NCBI RefSeq assembly: GCF_051846935.1
Contig: NZ_JBPYCS010000033.1
Coordinates: 1-24,293, forward strand
DNA length: 24,293 bases
Origin: JBPYCR01 sp051846935
GTDB lineage: Bacteria > Bacillota > Bacilli > Bacillales > Amphibacillaceae
Reading direction: 5' to 3'
A program made the translations under genes and the position numbers. Positions within the stretch are counted from its first letter, which is position 1. Each line of letters opens with the position of its first letter. The notes beneath the pieces were generated by a model, which ran no database searches, was not told the origin of the DNA, and saw only the letters and a list, made by a program, of their open reading frames with translations. Shown in pieces: positions 15,342-23,568 of this stretch.

Positions 15342-16097
15342 TTGATTACGCGAAAAAGCAAACGTGAAATAGAACAGATGCAAAAAGCAGGTAAATTACT
15401 TGTACAATGTCATAAAGAAATTGCAAAAATGATAAAACCAGGTATTACGACGATGGAGATTGATGCGTTTGTTGAGCAGTTTCTAGCAAAACATGGCGCA
15501 ACTCCCGAGCAAAAAGGATTTAGTGGGTATCCGTATGCTACATGTGCATCCATTAACGACGAAATATGCCACGGATTTCCTCGTAACGAAAGATTAAAAG
15601 ATGGAGATATCGCAACAATCGATATGGTAGTGAATTTAAATGGAGGATTAGCGGATTCAGCTTGGTCGTATGCGGTTGGCGCATTGGATGACAAAGGGAA
15701 ACGTTTGTTAGACGTGACGAAAAAAGCACTTTATAAAGGGATTGAACAGGCAGAGGTTGGCAAGCGTATCGGTGATATCGGCCACGCCATCCAGACGTAT
15801 GCAGAGGGGGAAGGCTTTTCAGTTGTTAGAGATTTTACAGGGCATGGAATAGGCCCTACAATCCATGAACCTCCACACATTCCTCACTTCGGTTTGCCTA
15901 ACAAAGGACCACGTCTAAAAGAAGGAATGGTCATTACGATTGAACCGATGATTAATGAAGGAAGCTGGAAAAGCAAAATGGATTCAAACAACTGGACAGC
16001 TCGAACGATTGACAAAGGGCGATCGGCACAATTCGAACATACATTAGCAATTACAAAAGATGGTCCGCTAATTTTAACGGATCAGGATGAAGCATAG
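15342..16097 (+). CDS. map: Type I methionine aminopeptidase
   Basis: A 251-aa two-metal enzyme that removes the N-terminal methionine from proteins in the cytosol. The metal ligands line up with E. coli Map at a near-constant offset: Asp94 (TIDM), Asp105 (LADSAW), His168 (GHGIG), Glu201 (IEPM) and Glu232 (FEHT), with His77 (CHGFP) as the substrate-binding histidine. The start is TTG at 15342 with AAAGGA about 10 bases before it; no ATG gives a better N-terminus. It is outside any ribosomal protein cluster, where the housekeeping Bacillus map is found, so this is probably an additional copy. azlC follows after 48 bases with no terminator, suggesting cotranscription. Confidence 0.93.
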   Translation: MITRKSKREIEQMQKAGKLLVQCHKEIAKMIKPGITTMEIDAFVEQFLAKHGATPEQKGFSGYPYATCASINDEICHGFPRNERLKDGDIATIDMVVNLNGGLADSAWSYAVGALDDKGKRLLDVTKKALYKGIEQAEVGKRIGDIGHAIQTYAEGEGFSVVRDFTGHGIGPTIHEPPHIPHFGLPNKGPRLKEGMVITIEPMINEGSWKSKMDSNNWTARTIDKGRSAQFEHTLAITKDGPLILTDQDEA

Positions 16098-16145
16098 AGA
16101 AAAGTTCCGTTCGAATGGTAATACAGAACAGGGGATGAATGAAAA

Positions 16146-16874
16146 ATGAGCATGAATGAAAGCACTGAAATAAAGCCATCATCTGCACATATGCTTCGAA
16201 AGGGCTTCACAGTCGGTTTTCCGATCATGCTCGGTTATATACCCATAGCAATAACGTACGGTGTGTTGGCGAAGCAAGCGGGATTAACAATTACAGAGCT
16301 AACAATGATGAGTGTCCTCGTTTTTGCAGGTGCGAGTCAATTTATGGCTGCTAATATGATTGCAGTTGGTGCGGGTGCTGTAGAAATTATTGTAGCAACC
16401 TTCGTATTAAACTTTCGCCATTTTGTTATGAGCTTATCTTTTATGAACCGGGTTCGAGGATTTTTTAATTTAAGATGGCGCTTCGGCTTATCGCTTGGGT
16501 TAACCGATGAAACATTTGCGGTATCATCCCTTCACCCGGATGAGGCAAAGCAAGAAAAGGGTGCTTTTTTTTATTTTGGTATCCTATTAACTGCTTATTT
16601 TGCTTGGGTGTTCGGGTCATTTTTAGGGGGAATACTCGGGGAGGTTATTCCTGAAAAGTTAAGTCAAAGTATGGGTGTTGCTTTATATGCGATGTTTATC
16701 GGATTACTAATCCCATCTGTGAAGCTGGAGTTGAAAGTTGGTTTGATAGCAGTCATTGCTATGCTTATTAATGTTATTTGCAGTCAGTTTATGAGTGATG
16801 GCTGGGCAATAGTACTTGGTACGGTACTTGGTGGTTTAAGTGGCGTGTTTTTACTAAGGGAGGAATCTGCATGA
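16146..16874 (+). CDS. azlC: Branched-chain amino acid exporter large subunit, AzlC family
   Basis: A 242-aa polytopic membrane protein that works with AzlD to export branched-chain amino acids or analogues such as azaleucine. Family signs are GFTVGFPIMLGYIPIAITYGVLA near the N-terminus, VFAGASQFMAANM (about 60-72), and the NFRHFVMSLSF and LTDETFAV segments. Hydrophobic segments are spread through the protein and fit about seven helices. The ribosome site is modest (AGGGG, about 11 bases away). The stop overlaps the azlD start by four bases, typical of this pair. It follows the map gene closely. Confidence 0.92.
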   Translation: MSMNESTEIKPSSAHMLRKGFTVGFPIMLGYIPIAITYGVLAKQAGLTITELTMMSVLVFAGASQFMAANMIAVGAGAVEIIVATFVLNFRHFVMSLSFMNRVRGFFNLRWRFGLSLGLTDETFAVSSLHPDEAKQEKGAFFYFGILLTAYFAWVFGSFLGGILGEVIPEKLSQSMGVALYAMFIGLLIPSVKLELKVGLIAVIAMLINVICSQFMSDGWAIVLGTVLGGLSGVFLLREESA

Positions 16875-17164
16875 TCATTCTTATTATAATTGGTATGTGC
16901 CTGGTGACGATGATTCCTCGCTTTATTCCAGCATTTATTGTAGATAAACTGATGTTTCGAGAATGGATAAATAAATGGTTGCAAGCGATTCCGTATGCGG
17001 CACTTGGTGCACTTATCTTTCCAGGTATACTGACCGTTAATGAAGCAAAACCGCATGTTGGATTAATTGGTGGTATTGTTGCAATAGTTCTTGCCTACCT
17101 CGGTTTAAATATTATACTCGTTGTAATCGGAGCGATTGCTGCTGTGTTTCTTTTAACAATTTAA
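16871..17164 (+). CDS. azlD: Branched-chain amino acid exporter small subunit, AzlD family
   Basis: A 97-aa membrane protein with three to four hydrophobic helices (about residues 1-18, 38-55, 62-80 and 80-97), the partner of AzlC. The segment MVTMIPRFIPAFI-like start and the central FREWINKWLQAIPYAALGALIFPGIL region fit AzlD. It has a strong AGGGAGGAAT site inside azlC and a 4-base overlap with it, so the two are translationally coupled. A terminator follows. Confidence 0.92.
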   Translation: MIILIIIGMCLVTMIPRFIPAFIVDKLMFREWINKWLQAIPYAALGALIFPGILTVNEAKPHVGLIGGIVAIVLAYLGLNIILVVIGAIAAVFLLTI

Positions 17165-17197
17165 TAAACAATAGAATAATTGAGGACTAATTTAGCT

Positions 17198-17234
17198 AGC
17201 GCTTCTACAAAAAAGTAGAAGAGCTGGTTTTTTT
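17198..17234 (+). terminator. Rho-independent terminator of map-azlCD
   Basis: AGCGCTTCTAC (17198-17208) pairs with GTAGAAGAGCT (17215-17225) with one mismatch and an A6 loop, then a seven-T run (17228-17234). Confidence 0.88.
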
Positions 17235-17296
17235 GTGTCTTTTTGGACTTCGTATTAATTGAATACGTATAAAGTTTTCCAGCCGGTGAATATTAA

Positions 17297-18541
17297 ATGC
17301 ATGTACATAATAGAAGGATGGGAAATAGAATGGGGTCACCGGAAAAAAATGAAGAAAAACTAAGTAAACGCTGGGCAATTATTTCACTTGCATCTGTACC
17401 GTTAATCATGACTTTAGGTAATTCCATGTTAATTCCTATCTTGCCAGAGATGGAAAAAGAACTCGATATTTCTAAGCTACAAACAAGCTATATTATTACT
17501 GTCTATTCCGTTGTAGCCATTATTTTCATTCCATTTGCTGGGTATCTCTCCGACCGATTTGGGCGTAAGAAAATAATGATACCAGCACTTATACTAACAG
17601 GTATAGGCGGAATTGTTGCCGGCTTCGCAGCATGGAAGCTGGAAAACCCTTATCTATTTATATTGATTGGAAGAATATTGCAAGGAATAGGTGCTTCCGG
17701 TGCTATGCCGATTGTGCTTCCATTAGTCGGTGATATGTTTCGAGATAATGAAGAAGCAAGTGCCACATTAGGGATAATAGAAACGTCCAACACGGTTGGT
17801 AAAGTGTTAAGTCCAATTCTTGGGGCATTGCTAGCGGGTGTAATTTGGTACCTTCCCTTTTTTTCAATACCACTATTTAGTACGATTTCTCTTTTATTAA
17901 TTATTTTTCTTATTAAAAAGGATGAAGAACGAGAATCAAACACAATTAGTCTGAAGGAATATCGTCATTTAATTCGAGATGTTTTCAAAGAACATTTAAA
18001 ATGGCTAATCGCTGTATTTATAATCGGTGCTATTTTAATGTTTATATTGTTCGGTTTTTTGTTTTATTTGTCTAGTATTTTAGAGGATGAATTTTCTTAT
18101 AAAGGGGTTATTAAAGGGTTGCTGTTGGCAATACCGCTTTTAGCCTTATCTATTGCTTCCTATGTTTCAGGTAAAAAAATAAAGGATAATTTAGTCGTTA
18201 TGAAGTGGGTAACTTTTATAGGCATTGTTATTGCCGGGATAGCCGTTGCCCTTATTCCTTTTATGAAATATCCGGTATATTTATTATCTATCTTTTTTAT
18301 ATGTGGTGTTGGCATTGGTATAGCGTTACCTAGCCTTGATGCATTAATAACGAAAAGCTTAAAGCAAACGGTCAGAGGATCGATTACCTCCATTTACAGT
18401 GCAATGCGATTTATTGGTGTTGCTGGAGGGCCGCCAGCGATCGCTGTATTAATGAAATACAATATTAGCTGGATGGTAAGCTTGCTCACTATATTTGCAT
18501 TAGGGGCGGGAGTCTTAGCTTTTAGAAATATCGACCCATGA
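17297..18541 (+). CDS. MFS exporter, drug/metabolite efflux type (DHA1)
   Basis: A 414-aa major facilitator protein with about 12 helices. Motif A is clear as GYLSDRFGRKK after the second helix, and the antiporter-type region RILQGIGASGAMPIVLP is in helix 4-5. The segment ATLGIIETSNTVGKVLSP is reminiscent of Bacillus exporters such as YmfD, but I do not assign a symbol. The substrate is unknown; efflux of a drug or small molecule is inferred from motif C-like residues. The start is ambiguous: ATG 17297 has GGTGA 8 bases before it, ATG 17330 has AAGG 12 bases before it, and both leave the first helix intact. It stands alone after the azlD terminator. Confidence 0.85.
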   Translation: MHVHNRRMGNRMGSPEKNEEKLSKRWAIISLASVPLIMTLGNSMLIPILPEMEKELDISKLQTSYIITVYSVVAIIFIPFAGYLSDRFGRKKIMIPALILTGIGGIVAGFAAWKLENPYLFILIGRILQGIGASGAMPIVLPLVGDMFRDNEEASATLGIIETSNTVGKVLSPILGALLAGVIWYLPFFSIPLFSTISLLLIIFLIKKDEERESNTISLKEYRHLIRDVFKEHLKWLIAVFIIGAILMFILFGFLFYLSSILEDEFSYKGVIKGLLLAIPLLALSIASYVSGKKIKDNLVVMKWVTFIGIVIAGIAVALIPFMKYPVYLLSIFFICGVGIGIALPSLDALITKSLKQTVRGSITSIYSAMRFIGVAGGPPAIAVLMKYNISWMVSLLTIFALGAGVLAFRNIDP

Positions 18542-18562
18542 GAAAACTCCGCCTAAAATGGG

Positions 18563-18585
18563 TGTGGGAGAACAGATGAACGAAT
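18563..18585 (+). repeat. Copy 2 of the TGTGGGrGAACAGATG repeat
   Basis: TGTGGGAGAACAGATGAACG followed by AAT matches the copy at 14016-14038 at 21 of 23 positions. The following 14-base run TTACTTTATTTAGT (18596-18609) is shared with the gap at 943-960. The parent gap 18542-18893 has no supported gene. Confidence 0.6.
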
Positions 18586-18752
18586 TATTGCAATTTACTT
18601 TATTTAGTAAGATGTTCTTCCTTTTTTTAAGTTTATTCCTCCGTTTAGCGAAAGGAATATACGTTATTTTAGTGAGAAAAGTAATAGCCGTAACTCCTCT
18701 ACTTGAGCATTGGCAATAGAAATTGAAGGATAAGTAAAGGTAACCGTAGCAT

Positions 18753-18770
18753 ATTATTATTATTATTATT
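18753..18770. repeat. ATT trinucleotide microsatellite
   Basis: Six perfect ATT units in a row (18753-18770), inside a gene-free gap about 120 bases before the IDEAL-domain gene. It is a candidate site of slippage variation between strains. Confidence 0.9.
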
Positions 18771-18786
18771 AAAACGTTTTTTCAAG

Positions 18787-18825
18787 ATTGTAAATATCCA
18801 CCATGAAATAGGTAACGCAACGATT
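18787..18825 (+). repeat. Weak fourth copy of the ACAAATACGT-type repeat
   Basis: GTAAATATCCACCATGAAAT followed by AGGTAACGCAACGATT aligns loosely with the 3' part of copies at 14211, 15165 and 21984, and holds the same position shortly before a gene. The identity is weak and could be chance. Confidence 0.3.
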
Positions 18826-18893
18826 AAAATTTTTTCTTGCAATTTTTCTAAAAATTGAGCATAATAGAGAAAAGGAACAAGGGGGCATGTTCC

Positions 18894-19127
18894 ATGGAAA
18901 AGCAAAAAGTATCTTATCGCTATCATCGATATGAAGGTAAACAAATCGCTGCCAGAAGAGAAATACCCTATGAAATAAGACTTTCATCACGCTTGATCCT
19001 TGACGAGTTATGTTTTAAGTACAATAAAGAAATGTTAGAAACAGAGATTAATGCTGCAATCGATAAAGGCAGTGTTGATGCTTTTCAGAAATTGAGCAAA
19101 TCGTACTCCCAATATATTTGGGAATAG
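18894..19127 (+). CDS. IDEAL-domain small protein
   Basis: A 77-aa soluble protein. Residues about 34-72 (LILDELCFKYNKEMLETEI, AIDKGSVDAFQKLSKSY) fit the IDEAL domain, a short Firmicutes module of unclear function found alone or at the C-terminus of larger proteins such as YpiB. The N-terminal half is basic (RYHRYEGK, AARRE). The start is ATG 18894, with GGGGG about 8 bases before it; the frame is open further upstream to a TTG at 18855 but without a ribosome site. It sits between two MFS genes but has its own stem-loop after it, so no functional link is claimed. Confidence 0.8.
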   Translation: MEKQKVSYRYHRYEGKQIAARREIPYEIRLSSRLILDELCFKYNKEMLETEINAAIDKGSVDAFQKLSKSYSQYIWE

Positions 19128-19143
19128 CGAATATAGATCTTAC

Positions 19144-19176
19144 AATAGCCTTACCAGTCAATGTGGTAAGGCTATT
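19144..19176. terminator. Strong hairpin without T run
   Basis: AATAGCCTTACCA (19144-19156) and TGGTAAGGCTATT (19164-19176) make a perfect 13-bp stem with a 7-base loop. There is no T tract on either side. It lies between the IDEAL gene and the next MFS gene, so it may stop transcription by another route, stabilise a 3' end, or bind a protein as a palindrome. Confidence 0.55.
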
Positions 19177-19222
19177 CCTATGAGTAAATTCATATATTTA
19201 ACTTTTGAAAGGTTGGTGTTTA

Positions 19223-20479
19223 ATGAAAAAGAAAAAGGTTTTCGGTTGGATAATGTACGATTTTGGAAACTCAGCATTTGCTACAACGATAATGGCGGCT
19301 GTTTTGCCGATCTATTATTACGATGTCGCTGCTAAAGGAATTGATAGTAACCTTGCTGCGAGCTATTGGGGGTATTCACAATCAATAGCTGTACTCATCG
19401 TTGCTTTATTAGCGCCTATTCTCGGTGCGATTAGTGATTTTTCTTCAGCCAAAAAGAAATTTCTTCGTTTTTTTGCCTATATGGGGATGATTGCAAGTGT
19501 TTTATTAGCCTTTGTCGGTGAAGGTGATTATTTATTTGCTTCAGTGCTGCTTATTTTAGGAACAATTGGCTTTTCTGGTGGAAATGTATTTTATGATGCG
19601 TTTTTACCTGAGATAACGGATGAACGATCAATAGATAAAGTATCGGCTGCTGGTTTTGCTTGGGGATATATTGGTGGAGGTATACTGCTTGCTATCAATT
19701 TATTGATGATATTAAAGCACGAATGGTTTGGCATTTCCAACGCAACGTTGGCAAGTCAATTAGCCTTTGCATCGGTAGGTGTTTGGTGGTTCATCTTTTC
19801 ATTGCCGCTTTTTAAACATATTCAAGACGAAAAGAAGATTATAGCGAAAAGAAATCAATCGTATGTTGCTATTGGATTTGGCAGGGTTGCAAATACATTT
19901 CGGGAAATTAAGCAATACAAGCAATTATTACTATTTTTATTTGCGTTTTGGATGTATAACGATGGGATTTCTACAATTATTAAAATGGCTACAATTTATG
20001 GACGCGACATAAATATTGATGCGAATTCCTTAATTATTGCGCTATTAGTAACGCAATTTGTCGGCATTCCGTGTACATTTTTCTTTGGATGGCTAGCAAG
20101 CAAAATTTCTGCAAAAAAAGCGCTTCTGTTTTCTTTATATGTGTACCTTGGTATTGTTATTCTCGGCTATTTTATGTCTTCTGCACTTCATTTTTATTTA
20201 TTAGCGATTTTAGTCGGGTTCGTTCAAGGTGGAGCACAGTCATTAAGTAGATCCATTTATGGAAGAATGGTACCGAAAAATAAACAAGCTGAGTTTTTTG
20301 GATTTTATGGAATTTCATCAAAATTTGCGGCTATCTTTGGACCGTTTTTATTTGCCTTAGTCGGTCAGTTAACAGGTTCCAGTCGATTAGGCATAATTTC
20401 CCTCGTCATTTTCTTTATCGGAGGGATTGCATTATTAAAATTCGTTAATATCGAAAAAGGAATGAAAGAGGCACAATGA
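19223..20479 (+). CDS. yxiO: MFS transporter, Atg22/UMF1 type, YxiO-like
   Basis: A 418-aa membrane protein of about 12 helices. The N-terminus KVFGWIMYDFGNSAFATTI (from residue 5) and the segments SYWGYSQSIAVLIVALLAPILG, FYDAFLPEIT and AAGFAWGYIGGGI are typical of the UMF1 group related to the yeast vacuolar amino-acid effluxer Atg22; B. subtilis YxiO is the likely relative. The substrate is not known. The start is ATG 19223 with GAAAGG/GGTTGGTG before it, not the in-frame TTG at 19205. It is monocistronic with a strong terminator. Confidence 0.85.
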   Translation: MKKKKVFGWIMYDFGNSAFATTIMAAVLPIYYYDVAAKGIDSNLAASYWGYSQSIAVLIVALLAPILGAISDFSSAKKKFLRFFAYMGMIASVLLAFVGEGDYLFASVLLILGTIGFSGGNVFYDAFLPEITDERSIDKVSAAGFAWGYIGGGILLAINLLMILKHEWFGISNATLASQLAFASVGVWWFIFSLPLFKHIQDEKKIIAKRNQSYVAIGFGRVANTFREIKQYKQLLLFLFAFWMYNDGISTIIKMATIYGRDINIDANSLIIALLVTQFVGIPCTFFFGWLASKISAKKALLFSLYVYLGIVILGYFMSSALHFYLLAILVGFVQGGAQSLSRSIYGRMVPKNKQAEFFGFYGISSKFAAIFGPFLFALVGQLTGSSRLGIISLVIFFIGGIALLKFVNIEKGMKEAQ

Positions 20480-20501
20480 ATAAATAGTAACCATAACCAT
20501 T

Positions 20502-20555
20502 AAAAAAAGGGCGCTTTGCTTCTTAATTTATGAAGAAGCAAAGTGCCCATTTTTT
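20502..20555. terminator. Bidirectional rho-independent terminator
   Basis: GGGCGCTTTGCTTCTT (20509-20524) pairs with 20533-20548 (one G-T), with an A7 run before it and a T run after it. It serves the MFS gene on + and the convergent phospholipase-family gene on -. Confidence 0.92.
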
Positions 20556-20620
20556 GGTTTCAAATAATGGCTTTTCGGAATTATCTGTGTAATTTTAAAT
20601 GAAAAGTACGTATATGTGTC

Positions 20621-21538
20621 TCAAACGATCGGATCACAGTATTTGTTTTCAAGGGCATTCCTTAGTGGCAACCCCGTGTCATACGAAATATTTCCGATTA
20701 TTTCTGTAATTCGTTTCCGAGAAGCTGGCTCAGACTTTTCCCAGTAAGTTAGTACGTGGTTCATTAATTCGATGCCTTCTACTTTTGCTTCTTTATATAA
20801 ATCAACAAAGCTTTTAGTTGAAGGTTCCTTCGTAGCAGAATGATACCACGTATCGTGAGCTAAATTTAAATAATCTAACTCATTTTTAATTGGCTGGTGA
20901 GAAAATGGCGATACAATTGTACCGAGCAGTTTGTTTTTCCAGCCGTATGGATCGGCTAATATTTTAAGCGCCAATTTCATATCTCGATATGATTTGTGTA
21001 TATAGTTTTCCTTTTGTTGATATACTTCTGGATAATGATTATTTATCGTAGTATGCAGTAAATGAACGATGTTTTTATCAAGGGACCTTCCGGCATTAAT
21101 CTCTTTAAAGACAGGAATTTTCCATGTATGTAAATGATGATATTTTCCCATGAAAATCGTGTCAATTATTACTTCTAATCGTTGGTGATTATTTCCGTTA
21201 TATCCCGCAAAGTAATGAACGTAAGGATGTGTATGGCGATCAAGTATGTGGTGAGTAGCAAATCCAAATACATATGCTTGTACGTTATTGTTCATGTTCT
21301 TTGCTTGATCAATAAGATTAATTAAAAAATCACCGCACTGTTCGGTATGGAGCTTTGTTCCAATTGTCTGTACGATTCCTTTTTGCTTCCAAGGCCAGAA
21401 ATTATAATAAAAAAAAGGATCAGGACCTTGTGCGCCCAATTTCAAATACGGCTCTTGCTGTGGAACTTTCGGGTACATAGATTGAATTGAATCGATGACA
21501 TCTTCACAAAATTGTATATGTGTCCATATATTTGGCAT
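20621..21538 (-). CDS. Zinc-dependent phospholipase C family protein
   Basis: A 305-aa protein with the layout of the zinc-dependent PLC/S1-P1 nuclease-like fold. Candidate metal residues are Trp5 and His7 at the N-terminus (NIWTH), Asp40 (LGAQGPDPFFY), His96, His97 and Asp100 (THHILDRHTHPY), and His118, Glu122 and Asp126 (HQRLEVIID). There is no signal peptide, unlike secreted clostridial and cereus PLCs, so it is probably intracellular; similar proteins are common in Bacillaceae without known function. Catalysis of phospholipid cleavage is therefore not assured. The start has AAGGGAG 8-9 bases before it on the minus strand. It is a single gene, convergent with the MFS gene. Confidence 0.8.
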   Translation of the reverse strand: MPNIWTHIQFCEDVIDSIQSMYPKVPQQEPYLKLGAQGPDPFFYYNFWPWKQKGIVQTIGTKLHTEQCGDFLINLIDQAKNMNNNVQAYVFGFATHHILDRHTHPYVHYFAGYNGNNHQRLEVIIDTIFMGKYHHLHTWKIPVFKEINAGRSLDKNIVHLLHTTINNHYPEVYQQKENYIHKSYRDMKLALKILADPYGWKNKLLGTIVSPFSHQPIKNELDYLNLAHDTWYHSATKEPSTKSFVDLYKEAKVEGIELMNHVLTYWEKSEPASRKRITEIIGNISYDTGLPLRNALENKYCDPIV

Positions 21539-21734
21539 TTATACAACTCCCTTATCACTATGATGAATACGAATAATTTCTCTTTCGTTTTAAAATTTAG
21601 ATAATCTGCTCTTTTACATATGTTCTAACATTGTATTATAAATGGAAATCGAGTAGAAAACACGTACAATTTTGTGTCATTCTTTAAATTGTGTACCGAA
21701 TAACGCATGAGTGCAATGTTTGAGGAGGGATTAT

Positions 21735-21830
21735 ATGACAATTTGTTGTAATTTCCTTTATTTAAGGAAATGGGTACCCTTCTTTCATGCGTATTACTCG
21801 TCTTATCGAGTGAAACATACAAGACTTTAG
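21735..21830 (+). CDS. Possible 31-codon small protein gene
   Basis: An ATG preceded at 5-6 bases by GAGGAGGGA opens a 31-codon frame that ends in TAG. The predicted peptide is basic and aromatic, beginning MTICCNFLYLRKWVPFF, with a Cys-Cys pair and a hydrophobic first half. I recognise no family. It lies in the 568-bp gap before fumC, where nothing else explains such a strong ribosome site. It could equally be a chance match or a remnant in decayed DNA, so confidence is low. Confidence 0.3.
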   Translation: MTICCNFLYLRKWVPFFHAYYSSYRVKHTRL

Positions 21831-21894
21831 TGTGAAAAGGAAGGCCCGAAAATTCATTAAAAAGGTTGAAAAATTACTTGAATGAGTTGATGCA

Positions 21895-21950
21895 TTGCGC
21901 ACAGAAAGCGAAGCAGCTGTCAACGGCGAAAGCTGCAGCCGTTAAGTAAA
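21895..21950. repeat. GC-rich palindromic remnant
   Basis: GCGCACAGAAAGCGAAGCAG, then CTGTCAACGGCGAAAGCTGC and AGCCGTTAAG: this contains AACGGC and GCCGTT as partial inverted arms and looks like a decayed copy of the GC-rich intergenic elements seen at 13729 and 6405. Identity is loose. Confidence 0.4.
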
Positions 21951-21983
21951 AAATAGACTAATCTACACAAAAATACGTTTATC

Positions 21984-22020
21984 AAATTTTAAATACCGAC
22001 CCACAAATACGTTACTCCAT
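21984..22020 (+). repeat. Copy C of the ACAAATACGT intergenic repeat
   Basis: Core ACAAATACGT at 22003-22012, with TTTTAAATACCGACCC before it and TACTCCAT after it. It is in the same orientation as copies at 14211 and 15165 and lies 95 bases before fumC, the same distance as copy A from its gene. Confidence 0.65.
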
Positions 22021-22106
22021 CCCGAATAACCATTGCATTATAATAAATGACCAATATTTGATACAATAGTATTAGTTTTAATTTTTACATAGGGAGGAAA
22101 TAGAAG

Positions 22107-23492
22107 ATGGATTATCGGATTGAAAAAGATACATTAGGTGAGGTTAAAGTTCCTGCCGATAAATATTGGGGTGCACAAACACAACGAAGTAAACAAAACT
22201 TTCCTATAGGGAACGAAAAAATGCCTACTGAAATTATTAAGGCGTTTGCCATCCTAAAAAAGAGTACAGCAAAAGCGAATAGCGATTTAGGTCTGATGGA
22301 AGAAAAAAAGGCAGAAGCAATAGGCTATGCTGCAGATCAAGTTCTATCAGGGAAACTAAACGATCATTTCCCATTGGTAGTTTGGCAAACAGGAAGCGGA
22401 ACACAATCTAACATGAATGTGAATGAAGTGCTCGCATTTGTAGGTAATAAATGGTTGGAGGAACAAGGGAGCGACTTAAAACTTCATCCAAATGACGATG
22501 TTAATAAGTCACAAAGCTCTAATGATACGTATCCAACAGCGTTACATGTTGCGTCCGTATTAAAAATGGAGGATACTGTATTACCAGCAGTTCGCACATT
22601 GAAAGACTCCATTAAGAAAAAAGTGGACGCGTTTCAAGACGTTGTCAAAATTGGACGTACACATCTTCAAGACGCTACACCGATTACATTAGGACAAGAA
22701 ATGAGCGGCTGGCATCGCATGCTTGAAAAAGCGGAGATGATGATTGCTGAAAGTGCAAATCATTTAAAAGAGCTTGCAATTGGTGGTACTGCTGTAGGTA
22801 CAGGACTAAATGCACACCCAGAGTTTTCCGAGCGAGTTTGCAAAGAAATTAGTGAGCATACTGGGAAAAATTTCGTATCGGCTCCGAATAAGTTTCATTC
22901 ATTAACGAGCTATGACGAAGCTGTCTATGCACACGGTGCTCTAAAAGCTTTGGCAGCTGATTTAATGAAAATTGCGAACGATATTCGTTGGTTAGCGAGT
23001 GGCCCGCGCTCGGGAATTGGTGAAATTACGATCCCAGCAAATGAACCTGGAAGTTCGATTATGCCAGGTAAAGTAAACCCTACGCAAAGCGAAGCAATTA
23101 CGATGGTTGTAACACAAGTTATGGGGAATGATGCAACAATTGGTTTTGCCGCGAGCCAAGGGAACTTTGAATTGAATGTGTTTAAGCCAGTTATCGCGTA
23201 TAACTTATTGCAGTCTTGTCAATTGCTTGCAGACAGTATGATATCGTTTAATGATCGTTGTGTTATAGGGATTGAGCCTAATTATGAAAAAATAGATAGA
23301 TTTTTAAAGGACTCTTTAATGCTTGTTACAGCACTTAACCCACATATTGGCTATGAAAACGCAGCTAAAATTGCCAAAAAAGCCTTTGATGACAATTCAA
23401 CTTTAAAAGAAGCTGCACTTGAGCTCAATCTTTTAACGGAAGAGGAATTCGACAAATATGTCGTTCCAGAGGAAATGACCCATCCGCTATAA
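22107..23492 (+). CDS. fumC: Class II fumarate hydratase
   Basis: A 461-aa TCA-cycle enzyme that interconverts fumarate and L-malate; homotetrameric by family and iron-independent. Conserved regions are TGSGTQSNMNVNE (about 95-107), SSNDTYPTALH, GRTHLQDATP with catalytic His186 and the GSSIMPGKVNP signature (315-325) with catalytic Ser316. The length is normal. The start follows GGGAGGAAAT. It is single, preceded by a repeat-bearing gap and followed by the spore protein gene on the same strand with a 198-bp gap. I did not find a convincing sigma-A pair upstream, although TATAAT occurs at 22039-22044 without a matching -35. Confidence 0.96.
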   Translation: MDYRIEKDTLGEVKVPADKYWGAQTQRSKQNFPIGNEKMPTEIIKAFAILKKSTAKANSDLGLMEEKKAEAIGYAADQVLSGKLNDHFPLVVWQTGSGTQSNMNVNEVLAFVGNKWLEEQGSDLKLHPNDDVNKSQSSNDTYPTALHVASVLKMEDTVLPAVRTLKDSIKKKVDAFQDVVKIGRTHLQDATPITLGQEMSGWHRMLEKAEMMIAESANHLKELAIGGTAVGTGLNAHPEFSERVCKEISEHTGKNFVSAPNKFHSLTSYDEAVYAHGALKALAADLMKIANDIRWLASGPRSGIGEITIPANEPGSSIMPGKVNPTQSEAITMVVTQVMGNDATIGFAASQGNFELNVFKPVIAYNLLQSCQLLADSMISFNDRCVIGIEPNYEKIDRFLKDSLMLVTALNPHIGYENAAKIAKKAFDDNSTLKEAALELNLLTEEEFDKYVVPEEMTHPL

Positions 23493-23568
23493 TATTTTAT
23501 AATAGGGTTCAGCACGATCTTATTGTTTATTACTCGTTTAAATACAATAAAAGGATTGAATAGTCACA

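Noticed and set aside
18855..18893. TTG start for the IDEAL-domain protein
   Set aside because: No ribosome site is present, while GGGGG stands at the right distance before ATG 18894.
22034..22067. Promoter-like TTGCAT, TATAAT and TACAAT words before fumC
   Set aside because: No pair has acceptable -35/-10 spacing, so no promoter was called.
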